From Parabacteroides sp. (GTDB taxonomy: Bacteria > Bacteroidota > Bacteroidia > Bacteroidales > Tannerellaceae): 18,378 bases of DNA. Under the pieces are notes generated by a model. It saw only the letters and a program-made list of their open reading frames with translations, was not told the origin of the DNA and ran no database searches. A program made the translations under genes and the position numbers. The stretch lies in the NCBI GenBank assembly GCA_020026285.1, contig JAHHQS010000072.1, forward strand, positions 1 through 18,378, read 5' to 3'. Of the stretch, positions 1 through 7,986 are shown one piece after another (the stretch's first letter is position 1; each line of letters begins with the position of its first letter).

Positions 1-563
1 TCCTTCAATTCCTTTTCACTTTCCGGACAACATTCAAACAATGCTTTATAAAGGATAGAAGAAAAATGCGAATCCGGACGGAATCCTGTATTTTCTTCAT
101 CGAAAAACACTTTGTCATATTCTCTTTTCATTTCATTGAAAAAAGCATCATGACATTCTTCCCGATTATATTTACAGCGAATCAATGAGTAATTTTCATT
201 TAAACAAAAATCTATTAAATCTTCTAATTCAAAAGTTAAAACCACACTTGTTTCATGAGGCTGAAACGTTGAATTTTCCTCAAAAAAAGAGAATGAGAAG
301 GGGATCAATTCAGGCCCAATCAAACGTCGTTGGTTCTCTCTGAAAAATGGCATTGCACTTTTACTTGGAGATGGACATAAAGGATTCTGTTCTTCATAGT
401 TTTTGATAGCGTCACGCAATATGGAAAAACCGAATGGCTCATTCTGAGAGTCAAACTTTTCGACTAAAACATCACTCATTGAAATTTTAAAACAAGAGTT
501 TTCTTCACACTTATTATTGGCATAAAAAAAGTCTTCAAGTGACACTACACATTTTAACTTCAT
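1..563 (-). CDS. Unrecognised cytosolic protein, 5' part only (cut by left edge)
   Basis: An open frame runs without a stop from an ATG at 563 to the left edge, giving the first 187 residues. There is no signal peptide or membrane segment. The protein is acidic and rich in Cys, Phe and Glu (for example CCPESEKE near the cut end), as expected for a cytosolic protein. A Bacteroidota -7 element lies about 20 nt upstream of this start, and the gene is divergent from the DUF362 gene. The stretch around residues 28-46 (SMSDVLVEKFD then NEPFGF) and a later VVLTFELEDL recall DUF2971-type proteins, but the resemblance is weak and I do not assign the family. The C-terminus lies outside the window, so total length is unknown. 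That it is a real gene is fairly sure; its function is unknown. Confidence 0.7.
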   Translation of the reverse strand, partial: MKLKCVVSLEDFFYANNKCEENSCFKISMSDVLVEKFDSQNEPFGFSILRDAIKNYEEQNPLCPSPSKSAMPFFRENQRRLIGPELIPFSFSFFEENSTFQPHETSVVLTFELEDLIDFCLNENYSLIRCKYNREECHDAFFNEMKREYDKVFFDEENTGFRPDSHFSSILYKALFECCPESEKELK

Positions 564-581
564 CTTTTTCTGATTTTGGTT

Positions 582-589
582 CAAAGATA
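582..589 (-). promoter_or_regulatory. Putative -7 element for the left-edge minus-strand gene
   Basis: Read on the minus strand this is TATCTTTG, an exact TAnnTTTG match. It lies 18 nt upstream of the ATG at 563, which would leave a leader of about 10-15 nt. No clear -33 TTG is seen at the right distance. Confidence 0.5.
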
Positions 590-612
590 GTGCTTTTTTT
601 TTGAATTTTTTA

Positions 613-620
613 TACATTTG
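613..620 (+). promoter_or_regulatory. Putative -7 element for the DUF362/Fe-S operon
   Basis: TACATTTG is an exact match to the Bacteroidota TAnnTTTG element. It would give a leader of roughly 40 nt before the ATG at 667. The upstream region is a T-run without a well-spaced -33 TTG. The leader is very A/T-rich and has no Shine-Dalgarno sequence, as is usual in this phylum. Confidence 0.55.
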
Positions 621-666
621 TGTTTATACGTATAGAAAATAATCAATTCAATAAAATTTTATAAAA

Positions 667-1599
667 ATGAAACGGCGAGATTTTTTAAAAACAGGAGCTA
701 TTGCCAGTGCCGCTTTAACATTAAACTTTAACAAACTACAAGCTGCACTGACTTCCAACACCATGGAAGTTGAGAAATTACCGGATCTGGTAGCTGTAAT
801 GGGTGGTGAGCCTGATGTCATGCTTGAACGTGCACTACAAGAGCTGGGCGGCATTTCCAATTACATAAAGAAAGGCCAGAAAGTGGTAATCAAGCCTAAT
901 ATCGGATGGGACAGAACGCCAGAACTTGCCGGCAATACGAACCCCGTTTTAATTAAATCTTTAGTAAGAAAATGCCTGGATGCCGGAGCTTCAAAGGTAA
1001 CTGTTTTTGATCACACTTGTGACAATTGGCAAAAATGTTATCAGACAAGTGGTATTGCTGCTGCCGTCAAGGAAGCAGGAGGTATTATCATGCCGGGCAA
1101 TGATGAAAAATATTTCAAAGAGGTTAGCATTCCTAACGGACAGAAACTAAAATCAGCAAAAATTCATGAAAGTCTGATAGAGGCGGATGTATGGATCAAC
1201 GTACCTATTCTGAAGAATCACGGTGGAGCCAAAATGACTTGTGCCATGAAGAATTACATGGGTATTGTCTGGGACAGAAGATATTTTCATCAGAATGATC
1301 TCCAACAGTGTATCGCAGATATCTGTACCTGGGAAAAGAAACCTGTTCTGAATATTGTTGATGCTTATCGAATTCTACATCAAAACGGACCGCAGGGTAA
1401 AAGTGCCGCAGACGTTGCTACTTTAAAATCATTAATTGTCTCTCCTAATATCGTGGCAGTTGATACAGCCGCCCTGGCTTTGTTCAATCAAGTCAAGAAA
1501 CTGGATATAGCAGCAGTTGCACACATCGGTCGAGGCGAAGCAAATCATTTAGGAACAACTAATTTGAAATCGTTGAACATAAAACGAATCAAAATGTAA
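667..1599 (+). CDS. Tat-exported DUF362 domain protein
   Basis: The 310-residue protein starts with a twin-arginine signal (RRDFLKTGA, residues 3-11, then a short hydrophobic run to about 27), so it is predicted to be exported folded to the periplasm. The rest matches the DUF362 family: KPNIGW at 76-81, the hallmark stretch ILKNHGGAKMTCAMKNYMGI at 181-200, and VAVDTAAL at 263-270. Many family members carry a C-terminal pair of [4Fe-4S] ferredoxin motifs. This one does not; its six cysteines (103, 118, 124, 192, 215, 220) are scattered. The next gene, 6 nt downstream, is a poly-ferredoxin membrane protein, so electron transfer may be supplied in trans. DUF362 has no settled biochemical function. 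Membership is confident; a periplasmic redox role is inferred from the signal and the neighbour. Confidence 0.88.
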   Translation: MKRRDFLKTGAIASAALTLNFNKLQAALTSNTMEVEKLPDLVAVMGGEPDVMLERALQELGGISNYIKKGQKVVIKPNIGWDRTPELAGNTNPVLIKSLVRKCLDAGASKVTVFDHTCDNWQKCYQTSGIAAAVKEAGGIIMPGNDEKYFKEVSIPNGQKLKSAKIHESLIEADVWINVPILKNHGGAKMTCAMKNYMGIVWDRRYFHQNDLQQCIADICTWEKKPVLNIVDAYRILHQNGPQGKSAADVATLKSLIVSPNIVAVDTAALALFNQVKKLDIAAVAHIGRGEANHLGTTNLKSLNIKRIKM

Positions 1600-1605
1600 A
1601 ATTTA

Positions 1606-3192
1606 ATGAAGAAAAATAACATCCTTAAGGGAGTGCGGGTCTTGCTCGCCCTCCTTTTCTTTATTCCAATATTACTGTACTTTGTAGATTTCGCGAATAT
1701 ACTACCAGAAAAAGTTCATTTTTTACTGCAAGTACAAATTATGCCTGCCCTGCTAGGCTCTATCTGGACGGTATTAATCCTCCAACTTCTGATAACTCTT
1801 GTTGCTGGAAGATTATATTGTTCAACTGTTTGTCCGGCAGGTGTGTTACAAGATTTCATTAATTGGATTTATGGTCTGGTCAGAAAAAAGAAGAAAGGTA
1901 TTCATAGATTCTCATATCATAAACCCTTAAACTGGTTGCGTTACGTATTATTAGTATGTACCTTAATCAGTATCTTTTCGGGAATAGCCAGTGTGGCTTT
2001 ATGGCTGGATCCATATAGCAATTTCGGACGCATTGCTTCAAATATATTCCGTCCATTAGTTATATGGACCAATAACGGAGTTGCAGACATATTAATGTCA
2101 ATGGACAACTATTCCTTATATCAGGCAACTGTTACAACCGTTACGGCCTCTGGTTTTATCAGTGGTATGGCAGCTTTGATACTTTTCATTGTCTTGGTTA
2201 TCTGGCAAGGTCGTTTGTTTTGTAATACTATCTGCCCGGTTGGAGCTTTATTAAGTATCTTCTCAAGATATTCATTATTCAAAATCAATATTAATCGTAA
2301 TACCTGCATACAATGTGGATTATGTGAACATACATGCAAGGCTGAAGCTATCAACAGCAAACAGATGACTATAGATTCTTCACGCTGCGTAGACTGTTTT
2401 AATTGTCTTTCTGCATGTCATAAAGGAAGTATTTCCTTTTCAATGGTACATCCTTTTGCCAAAGCTGAAATTTCAGAGAGAACTGAAAAATCTCCGAAAG
2501 AGTCCCATGCAAACAGTCGACGTTCGTTCCTGACAACTGGAGCAACTGTTATTGCAACTCTTCCAGCAGTCAGTACATTGGCTGAAAACAAGAACGGCAA
2601 CGGACCTAAAAGGAAGATGAACAGAAGAAGAAAAAAATGGCCTCCTGTTACACCTCCGGGTTCTTTGAGTATAGAACGTTTCAAAGATCTTTGTACTGGT
2701 TGCCATTTATGTGTAACTCAATGTCCGAGTCAGGTTTTAAGACCTGCGGGATTCGAATATGGTTTTGATTATCTTCTGAAACCACATATGTCGTATAAAA
2801 ACAGCTATTGCAATTATGAATGCACTGTTTGCTCTGAAGTTTGTCCTACACATGCAATCAAACCAATAACAAAGGAAGAAAAAGTAACCACACAGGTTGG
2901 TGTTGCCCATTTCTTTATTAATAGATGTATCGTCAATCGCGAGCATACCGATTGTGGTGCTTGTTCCGAACACTGCCCGACTCAGGCTGTAAAGATGGTT
3001 CCTTTCGAAGGAACACTGACAATTCCACAAGTAAATCCGGATTTATGTATTGGTTGCGGCGGTTGTGAATCCATTTGTCCAGTCAGACCAATGCGTGCAA
3101 TAATTGTAAAAGCGAACACGATTCATAAACAGGTTGAAAAGCCAAAAGAAGAGGAAATCAAAGAGGTTGAAGTATCCGATTTTGGTTTCTAA
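1606..3192 (+). CDS. NapH-NapG-like fusion: membrane poly-[4Fe-4S] protein
   Basis: The 528-residue protein has two parts. Residues 1-290 look like NapH/CcoG-type quinol-linked proteins: about four membrane segments (near 8-28, 46-68, 110-131, 184-200), two membrane-proximal CxxxCP motifs (C72/C76, C206/C210) and two classical [4Fe-4S] motifs (C234-C244, C261-C271). At 304-325 comes a second Tat-like signal (RRSFLTTGA plus a hydrophobic run). The remainder resembles NapG/MauM ferredoxins with four cluster motifs: C363/366/369/373, C402/406/409/413, C441/450/453/457 and C481/484/487/491. The likely role is passing electrons from menaquinol towards a periplasmic partner. The partner is not a nitrate reductase in this window; the only neighbour is the DUF362 protein, with which it forms an operon. 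The family call is sure; topology and partner are inferred. Confidence 0.85.
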   Translation: MKKNNILKGVRVLLALLFFIPILLYFVDFANILPEKVHFLLQVQIMPALLGSIWTVLILQLLITLVAGRLYCSTVCPAGVLQDFINWIYGLVRKKKKGIHRFSYHKPLNWLRYVLLVCTLISIFSGIASVALWLDPYSNFGRIASNIFRPLVIWTNNGVADILMSMDNYSLYQATVTTVTASGFISGMAALILFIVLVIWQGRLFCNTICPVGALLSIFSRYSLFKININRNTCIQCGLCEHTCKAEAINSKQMTIDSSRCVDCFNCLSACHKGSISFSMVHPFAKAEISERTEKSPKESHANSRRSFLTTGATVIATLPAVSTLAENKNGNGPKRKMNRRRKKWPPVTPPGSLSIERFKDLCTGCHLCVTQCPSQVLRPAGFEYGFDYLLKPHMSYKNSYCNYECTVCSEVCPTHAIKPITKEEKVTTQVGVAHFFINRCIVNREHTDCGACSEHCPTQAVKMVPFEGTLTIPQVNPDLCIGCGGCESICPVRPMRAIIVKANTIHKQVEKPKEEEIKEVEVSDFGF

Positions 3193-3197
3193 GGCTG

Positions 3198-3227
3198 TTG
3201 ACTTTTTCATATTATTTCATACCTTTG
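3198..3227 (+). promoter_or_regulatory. Bacteroidota promoter of tgt, almost touching the start codon
   Basis: A -33 TTG at 3198-3200 and a -7 TACCTTTG at 3220-3227 are separated by 19 nt, the usual spacing for the primary Bacteroidota sigma factor. The last G of the -7 element is only 5 nt before the ATG at 3233, so the transcript is predicted to begin at or next to the start codon. Confidence 0.7.
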
Positions 3228-3232
3228 TGGCC

Positions 3233-4363
3233 ATGAAATTCGAATTACAATATAACGACAAACAAACAAATGCAAGGGCGGGCTTGATTACAACCGATCA
3301 TGGTGTAATCGAGACGCCTATATTTATGCCTGTAGGTACACAAGGTTCTGTAAAGGCTGTTCATATGCCGGAATTGAAAGAAGATATTAAAGCTCAGATT
3401 ATTCTAGGAAATACATATCATCTTTATTTGCGTCCGGGATTGGATATTTTGGAAAAAGCCGGCGGCTTACATAAATTTAATGGCTGGGACAGACCTATAC
3501 TTACTGACAGTGGAGGCTTTCAGGTTTTTTCTCTTTCAGAAAATCGTAAGTTAAAAGAAGAAGGCGCTGAATTCCGTTCTCATATCGACGGTTCAAAGCA
3601 TCTTTTTACTCCTGAAAAGGTAATGGACATTGAAAGGACTATCGGAGCTGATATTATCATGGCTTTTGATGAATGTTGTCCTGGTGATGCTGAATATAAT
3701 TATGCCAAACAATCATTGGGCCTGACCGAAAGATGGTTAGATCGATGCATCAAACGTTTCAATGAGACAGAACCAAAATACGGTTATCAGCAAAGTCTCT
3801 TCCCTATTGTTCAAGGATGTGTATATCCTGATTTACGTATTCGTGCTGCAGAGAATGTTGCTTCAAAAGGTGCTGATGGAAATGCCATCGGTGGTTTGGC
3901 TGTTGGAGAACCAACTGAAAAAATGTACGAAATGATCGAAGTCGTTAACGGCATTCTTCCGAAAGACAAGCCACGATATTTAATGGGAGTTGGGACCCCT
4001 ATGAATTTATTGGAGGCTATCGAAAGAGGAGTAGATATGTTCGATTGTATCATGCCTACACGTAACGGACGTAACGGACAATTATTCACTCCATATGGAA
4101 CCATGAATATGCGTAACAAGAAATGGGAATATGACTTCTCTCCTATTGATCCGGAAGGTCCGTCGTTTGTTGATCATATTTATACAAAAGCCTATTTGCA
4201 TCATTTGATAAAAGTAAATGAGATTCTAGGTTTGCAAATAGCATCTATTCACAATCTGGCATTTTATCTATGGCTGGTAAAAGAAGCACGCAAACACATT
4301 ATTGCAGGCGACTTTTCATCATGGAAATGTACTATGGTTCGTCAGATGGATAATCGATTATAA
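3233..4363 (+). CDS. tgt: tRNA-guanine transglycosylase (queuosine biosynthesis)
   Basis: Tgt exchanges G34 of GUN-anticodon tRNAs for preQ1 in queuosine synthesis. The 376-residue protein has the family motifs: DSGGFQ (general base D92), FDEC (146-148), IVQG (192-195), GGLAVGE (220-226), and FDCIMPTR with nucleophile D271, then RNGRNG. An in-frame ATG 99 nt upstream would make a longer protein, but it lies inside the Fe-S gene. The start at 3233 matches the usual family N-terminus (MKFELQYND) and sits behind a good promoter. Oddly, the zinc site CxCxxC is missing: the aligned positions are G309, S311 and D314, while the fourth ligand H340 (IHNL) remains and flanking sequence (AYLHHL, NEILG) is conserved. 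The LptF/G permease follows after 9 nt, so the two are probably co-transcribed. The assignment is secure; zinc-independence is inferred. Confidence 0.95.
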   Translation: MKFELQYNDKQTNARAGLITTDHGVIETPIFMPVGTQGSVKAVHMPELKEDIKAQIILGNTYHLYLRPGLDILEKAGGLHKFNGWDRPILTDSGGFQVFSLSENRKLKEEGAEFRSHIDGSKHLFTPEKVMDIERTIGADIIMAFDECCPGDAEYNYAKQSLGLTERWLDRCIKRFNETEPKYGYQQSLFPIVQGCVYPDLRIRAAENVASKGADGNAIGGLAVGEPTEKMYEMIEVVNGILPKDKPRYLMGVGTPMNLLEAIERGVDMFDCIMPTRNGRNGQLFTPYGTMNMRNKKWEYDFSPIDPEGPSFVDHIYTKAYLHHLIKVNEILGLQIASIHNLAFYLWLVKEARKHIIAGDFSSWKCTMVRQMDNRL

Positions 4364-4372
4364 TAGTAAAAG

Positions 4373-5458
4373 ATGGATTTTAAGATTAAAAGAATAGACT
4401 GGTATATCATTAAACAGTTTCTTGGTACTTATATATTTACCATCATTCTGATTATATCTATATCAGTAGTCTTCGATATCAATGAAAAGATTGACAAGTT
4501 CCTCCGTCCAGAGGTTCCCTTACAAGCAATCATTGTTGATTACTATTTAAATTTCATTCCTTATTTTGCAAATCTGTTCAGTCCTTTATTCACATTTATT
4601 GCAGTAATTTTCTTTACTTCGAAACTTGCAGACAATTCGGAAATCATTGCCATGCTAGCAAGTGGTATGAGTTTTAAAAGGCTCATGCTGCCTTATGGAA
4701 TTTCAGCTGCGATAATTGCTTTTGTGACATTTATTCTAAATGCTTTTGTCATTCCACCTTCCAATAAGACGCGAATAGATTTTCAAAATAAATACATCAA
4801 GAACAAGGCTATCGTCTATGCCCGAAATGTCCAACTGGAAGTAGAGCCTGGAGTGATAGCTTATTTCGATCGTTACGAAGCCCGTTCAAATATGGGCTAT
4901 CGTTTTTCTTTGGAGCATTTTGAAGACAAACGGCTGGTTTCACGTCTGACTGCAAATTCAATCAAATACGATACCTTGTATCATTGGCAGGTTATTGACT
5001 ATACCATCCGGGATTTTGACGGAATGAAAGAGCACATCAGCCAAGGTTCCCGACTGGATACAACCCTGACTATTGTTCCTTCAGACTTTTTGATTTCTGT
5101 AAATGACTGCGAAAAGATGACTTCTCCTGAACTGCATACTTATATCAGCAGACAACAAAAAAGAGGTATCGGAAACATTCAGACTTTCGAAATCGAATAT
5201 CATAAAAGATTTGCCACAATCATGGCTGCTTTTATCCTGACTGCTATTGGAGCATCATTGTCTTCCAGAAAGGTTAAAGGAGGTATGGGATTAAATATTG
5301 GTATCGGTATTGGATTAAGCTTCTCATACATATTATTTATGACTATTACAGCAACATTTGCTATCAGTGGATATGTAAGTCCGATGGTTGCTGCATGGAT
5401 TCCTAATATTATCTATACATTTATAGCCATATTCTTGTATTTAAAAGCTCCGAGATAA
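4373..5458 (+). CDS. LptF/LptG family (YjgP/YjgQ) lipopolysaccharide export permease
   Basis: The 361-residue inner-membrane protein has the layout of the LptF/LptG permeases. Three N-terminal membrane segments lie near residues 15-34, 58-82 and 104-126; a periplasmic beta-rich domain covers about 140-255; three C-terminal segments lie near 280-296, 306-333 and 338-357. With LptB and its partner subunit, this family extracts lipopolysaccharide from the inner membrane for transport to the cell surface. Length and topology are complete. The soluble stretch before the fourth segment (ELHTYISRQQ to EIEYHKRFA) is typical of the family. I cannot tell LptF from LptG by eye, so no symbol is given. 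The gene follows tgt by 9 nt with no promoter visible between, and a strong terminator follows its stop. Confidence 0.9.
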   Translation: MDFKIKRIDWYIIKQFLGTYIFTIILIISISVVFDINEKIDKFLRPEVPLQAIIVDYYLNFIPYFANLFSPLFTFIAVIFFTSKLADNSEIIAMLASGMSFKRLMLPYGISAAIIAFVTFILNAFVIPPSNKTRIDFQNKYIKNKAIVYARNVQLEVEPGVIAYFDRYEARSNMGYRFSLEHFEDKRLVSRLTANSIKYDTLYHWQVIDYTIRDFDGMKEHISQGSRLDTTLTIVPSDFLISVNDCEKMTSPELHTYISRQQKRGIGNIQTFEIEYHKRFATIMAAFILTAIGASLSSRKVKGGMGLNIGIGIGLSFSYILFMTITATFAISGYVSPMVAAWIPNIIYTFIAIFLYLKAPR

Positions 5459-5495
5459 AAGAGAAGGCAATAATAATTTGATTATAAAAACAAAG

Positions 5496-5534
5496 AATAG
5501 CTTTCATTTATTTCATATGAAAGCTATTTTTGTT
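5496..5534 (+). terminator. Rho-independent terminator after the tgt-permease unit
   Basis: A perfect 12-bp inverted repeat (AATAGCTTTCAT at 5496-5507, ATGAAAGCTATT at 5517-5528) with a 9-nt loop runs straight into a T-rich tract. It separates the tgt-permease unit from the malic enzyme promoter. Confidence 0.88.
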
Positions 5535-5575
5535 TAAATTATAACACAAAAGATGTTTTTTACTATTAATCAGAA

Positions 5576-5604
5576 TTGTTATTATAGATAAATTATTACC
5601 TTTG
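5576..5604 (+). promoter_or_regulatory. Putative promoter of the malic enzyme gene
   Basis: A -33 TTG at 5576-5578 and a -7 TACCTTTG at 5597-5604 are 18 nt apart. The predicted transcript start near 5611 leaves a leader of about 58 nt, longer than for the other genes in this window. No riboswitch-like fold is obvious in it. Confidence 0.65.
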
Positions 5605-5668
5605 CCAATCAAAATGATTATTTCTAGTAAAGAATTAAATAAACAAAAATATATTCTATAAGAGTCTT

Positions 5669-7960
5669 ATGGCAAAAATTACAAAAGAGGAAGCCCTTCG
5701 TTATCACGAAGAGGGCAAACCAGGAAAGATTGAGGTTATCCCAACAAAGCCTTATAGTACACAAGCTGATCTTTCGTTAGCTTATTCTCCAGGCGTTGCT
5801 GAGCCATGTTTGGAAATTCAGAAACAACCATTAGATGCATATAAATATACAGCTAAAGGGAATCTGGTTGCTGTAATCTCTAACGGTACTGCTGTTCTTG
5901 GCTTAGGAGACATTGGTGCTATGGCCGGAAAACCTGTAATGGAAGGTAAAGGCCTTTTGTTCAAGATATTTGCAGGTATTGACGTTTTTGATATTGAAGT
6001 AGACGAAAAGAATCCTGATAAATTTATCGAAACGGTAAAAGCTATCGCTCCTACTTTCGGTGGTATCAACCTGGAAGACATCAAAGCGCCTGAATGCTTT
6101 GAGATTGAAACTCGCTTAAAGAAAGAATTAGATATTCCTGTAATGCATGATGACCAGCACGGTACAGCTATCATTTCAGGTGCAGGTTTGATTAACGCTC
6201 TTGAAGTTGCAGGTAAGAAAATTGAAGACGTAAAAATTGTTGTTAATGGTGCTGGTGCAGCATCTATTTCTTGTACAAAATTATACGTAATGTTAGGTGC
6301 TCGTAAAGAGAACATCATTATGTGTGATAGCAAGGGGGTTATTTCAACTCAACGTACTGATTTGAATGATCAGAAGAAACAATTCGCAACAGATCTTCCT
6401 GTAAAGACTTTAGAAGAAGCTGTTGCAGGTGCTGACGTTTTCTTAGGACTTTCTGTAGCTGACGTTCTTACTCAAGACATGGTTCGTTCAATGAACGAAA
6501 ATCCAATTGTATTTGCTCTGGCTAATCCTAATCCGGAAATTTCATACGCAAATGCAATGGCATCTCGTAAAGACATCATTTTCGCTACCGGTCGTTCTGA
6601 TTATCCTAATCAGATTAATAACGTATTAGGTTTCCCTTACATCTTCCGTGGGGCTTTGGATACAAATGCCAAGGCGATCAATGAAGAAATGAAATTAGCA
6701 GCAGTTAAAGCAATTGCAGAATTGGCTAAAGAACCGGTTCCTGATGTAGTTAACGCTGCATATAAATTGAAACGTACATCATTCGGTCGCGATTATATCT
6801 TGCCAAAAGCTTTGGACCCAAGATTGTTGACTCGAGTTTCATGCGCTGTAGCCAAGGCTGCAATGGAATCTGGTGTTGCCCGTAAACAAATTACAGACTG
6901 GAGCGCTTATTCTAATCATTTACGCGAAATGATGGGATATGACAATAAGTTGCTTCGTTCATTCACAGATATGGCTAAAGCAAACCCTAAACGTGTGGTA
7001 TTTGCTGAAGCTAATCATATCAATATGTTGAAGGCTGCTGCTGAAGCTAAGAATGAAGGTATCTGTCAACCTATCTTATTAGGTAATTGGGATTATCTAC
7101 ACAAACTGGCTAAAGAAGAAAACATCAGCCTGGACGGTATTGAAATTGTTAATATGCGTTCAGATGGAGAAACAGACCGCCGACACAGATATGCATCTAT
7201 TCTTGCAAAGAAACGCGAACGTGAAGGAGTAACTTATTCTGAAGCATGCGAAATCATGTTCGATAGAAACGCTTTCGGTATGATGATGGTTGAAACAGGT
7301 GATGCAGATGCTTTCATGACTGGAGTATATAGCCGTTATTCAGAAGTTACTAAATTAGCTGAACAGATTATTGGCATTCGCCCTTCTTATAATCATTTTG
7401 GAGCAATGCATATCATCTCTGGAAAGAAGGGAACATTCTTCATGGCTGATACATTGATCAACCGTCATCCTTCTTCTGAAGTTTTAATTGATATCGCTCG
7501 ATTGACTCACGATGCTGTTAAATTCTTTGCACAGGATCCGGTTATTGGCATGCTTTCTTATTCAAACTTCGGTGCTGACAAGCAAGGTAGTCCACAGAAG
7601 GTTCATGATGCTATAGAATATCTGCATAAGAATTATCCGGAAATTATGATTGATGGTGAAATGCAGGTGAACTTTGCATTAAACAAGAAACTTCGTGACG
7701 AAGCTTATCCATTCAATAAATTGAAAGGTAAGGATGTTAATGCTTTGGTATTCCCGAACCTAAGTTCTGCGAACAGTGCTTACAAATTAATGCTTGAAAT
7801 GGGTAATGTTGAATCTATCGGCCCGATCCAGATGGGATTGAACAAACCTATTCACTTTACCGATGTTGAAAGTTCTACACGTGACATTTTGAATTTAACA
7901 ACGGTTGCTGTTGTTGATGCTATTGTACAGGAACAATTAGACAAAGAAAAAGGTAAATAA
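5669..7960 (+). CDS. maeB: NADP-dependent malic enzyme, MaeB type with C-terminal PTA-like domain
   Basis: The enzyme oxidatively decarboxylates malate to pyruvate with NAD(P) reduction. The 763-residue protein has the full MaeB architecture. The catalytic domain covers about residues 1-410, with AYSPGVAEPC (38-47), catalytic lysine K94 in GKGLLFK, metal-binding E136/D137 and D162 in MHDDQHGTA (159-167), and a nucleotide-binding NGAGAAS loop (193-199). A phosphotransacetylase-like domain follows from about 430 to 755. In characterised MaeB proteins that domain has no transacetylase activity and mediates regulation by acetyl-CoA. The gene stands alone between two terminators with its own promoter. 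Its codon choice looks more biased (many GGT, GCT, CGT, GTT) than that of its neighbours, suggesting high expression; this was judged by eye, not calculated. Confidence 0.95.
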   Translation: MAKITKEEALRYHEEGKPGKIEVIPTKPYSTQADLSLAYSPGVAEPCLEIQKQPLDAYKYTAKGNLVAVISNGTAVLGLGDIGAMAGKPVMEGKGLLFKIFAGIDVFDIEVDEKNPDKFIETVKAIAPTFGGINLEDIKAPECFEIETRLKKELDIPVMHDDQHGTAIISGAGLINALEVAGKKIEDVKIVVNGAGAASISCTKLYVMLGARKENIIMCDSKGVISTQRTDLNDQKKQFATDLPVKTLEEAVAGADVFLGLSVADVLTQDMVRSMNENPIVFALANPNPEISYANAMASRKDIIFATGRSDYPNQINNVLGFPYIFRGALDTNAKAINEEMKLAAVKAIAELAKEPVPDVVNAAYKLKRTSFGRDYILPKALDPRLLTRVSCAVAKAAMESGVARKQITDWSAYSNHLREMMGYDNKLLRSFTDMAKANPKRVVFAEANHINMLKAAAEAKNEGICQPILLGNWDYLHKLAKEENISLDGIEIVNMRSDGETDRRHRYASILAKKREREGVTYSEACEIMFDRNAFGMMMVETGDADAFMTGVYSRYSEVTKLAEQIIGIRPSYNHFGAMHIISGKKGTFFMADTLINRHPSSEVLIDIARLTHDAVKFFAQDPVIGMLSYSNFGADKQGSPQKVHDAIEYLHKNYPEIMIDGEMQVNFALNKKLRDEAYPFNKLKGKDVNALVFPNLSSANSAYKLMLEMGNVESIGPIQMGLNKPIHFTDVESSTRDILNLTTVAVVDAIVQEQLDKEKGK

Positions 7961-7986
7961 ATATCAAGGTATTTTCTAATATAGTA

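Noticed and set aside
3134..3232. Upstream in-frame ATG extending tgt by 33 codons
   Set aside because: It lies inside the Fe-S gene, would put the promoter within the coding region, and the added residues do not resemble any Tgt N-terminus.
4060..4080. Short tandem repeat of CGTAACGGA within tgt
   Set aside because: It encodes the conserved RNGRNG motif of Tgt and needs no further explanation.
5605..5668. Possible riboswitch in the maeB leader
   Set aside because: The leader is short and AT-rich with no stable stem or known aptamer core that I can see.
5818..6333. Antisense frame of 171 codons inside maeB
   Set aside because: It is a shadow of strongly biased maeB codon use; there is no promoter and no family resemblance.
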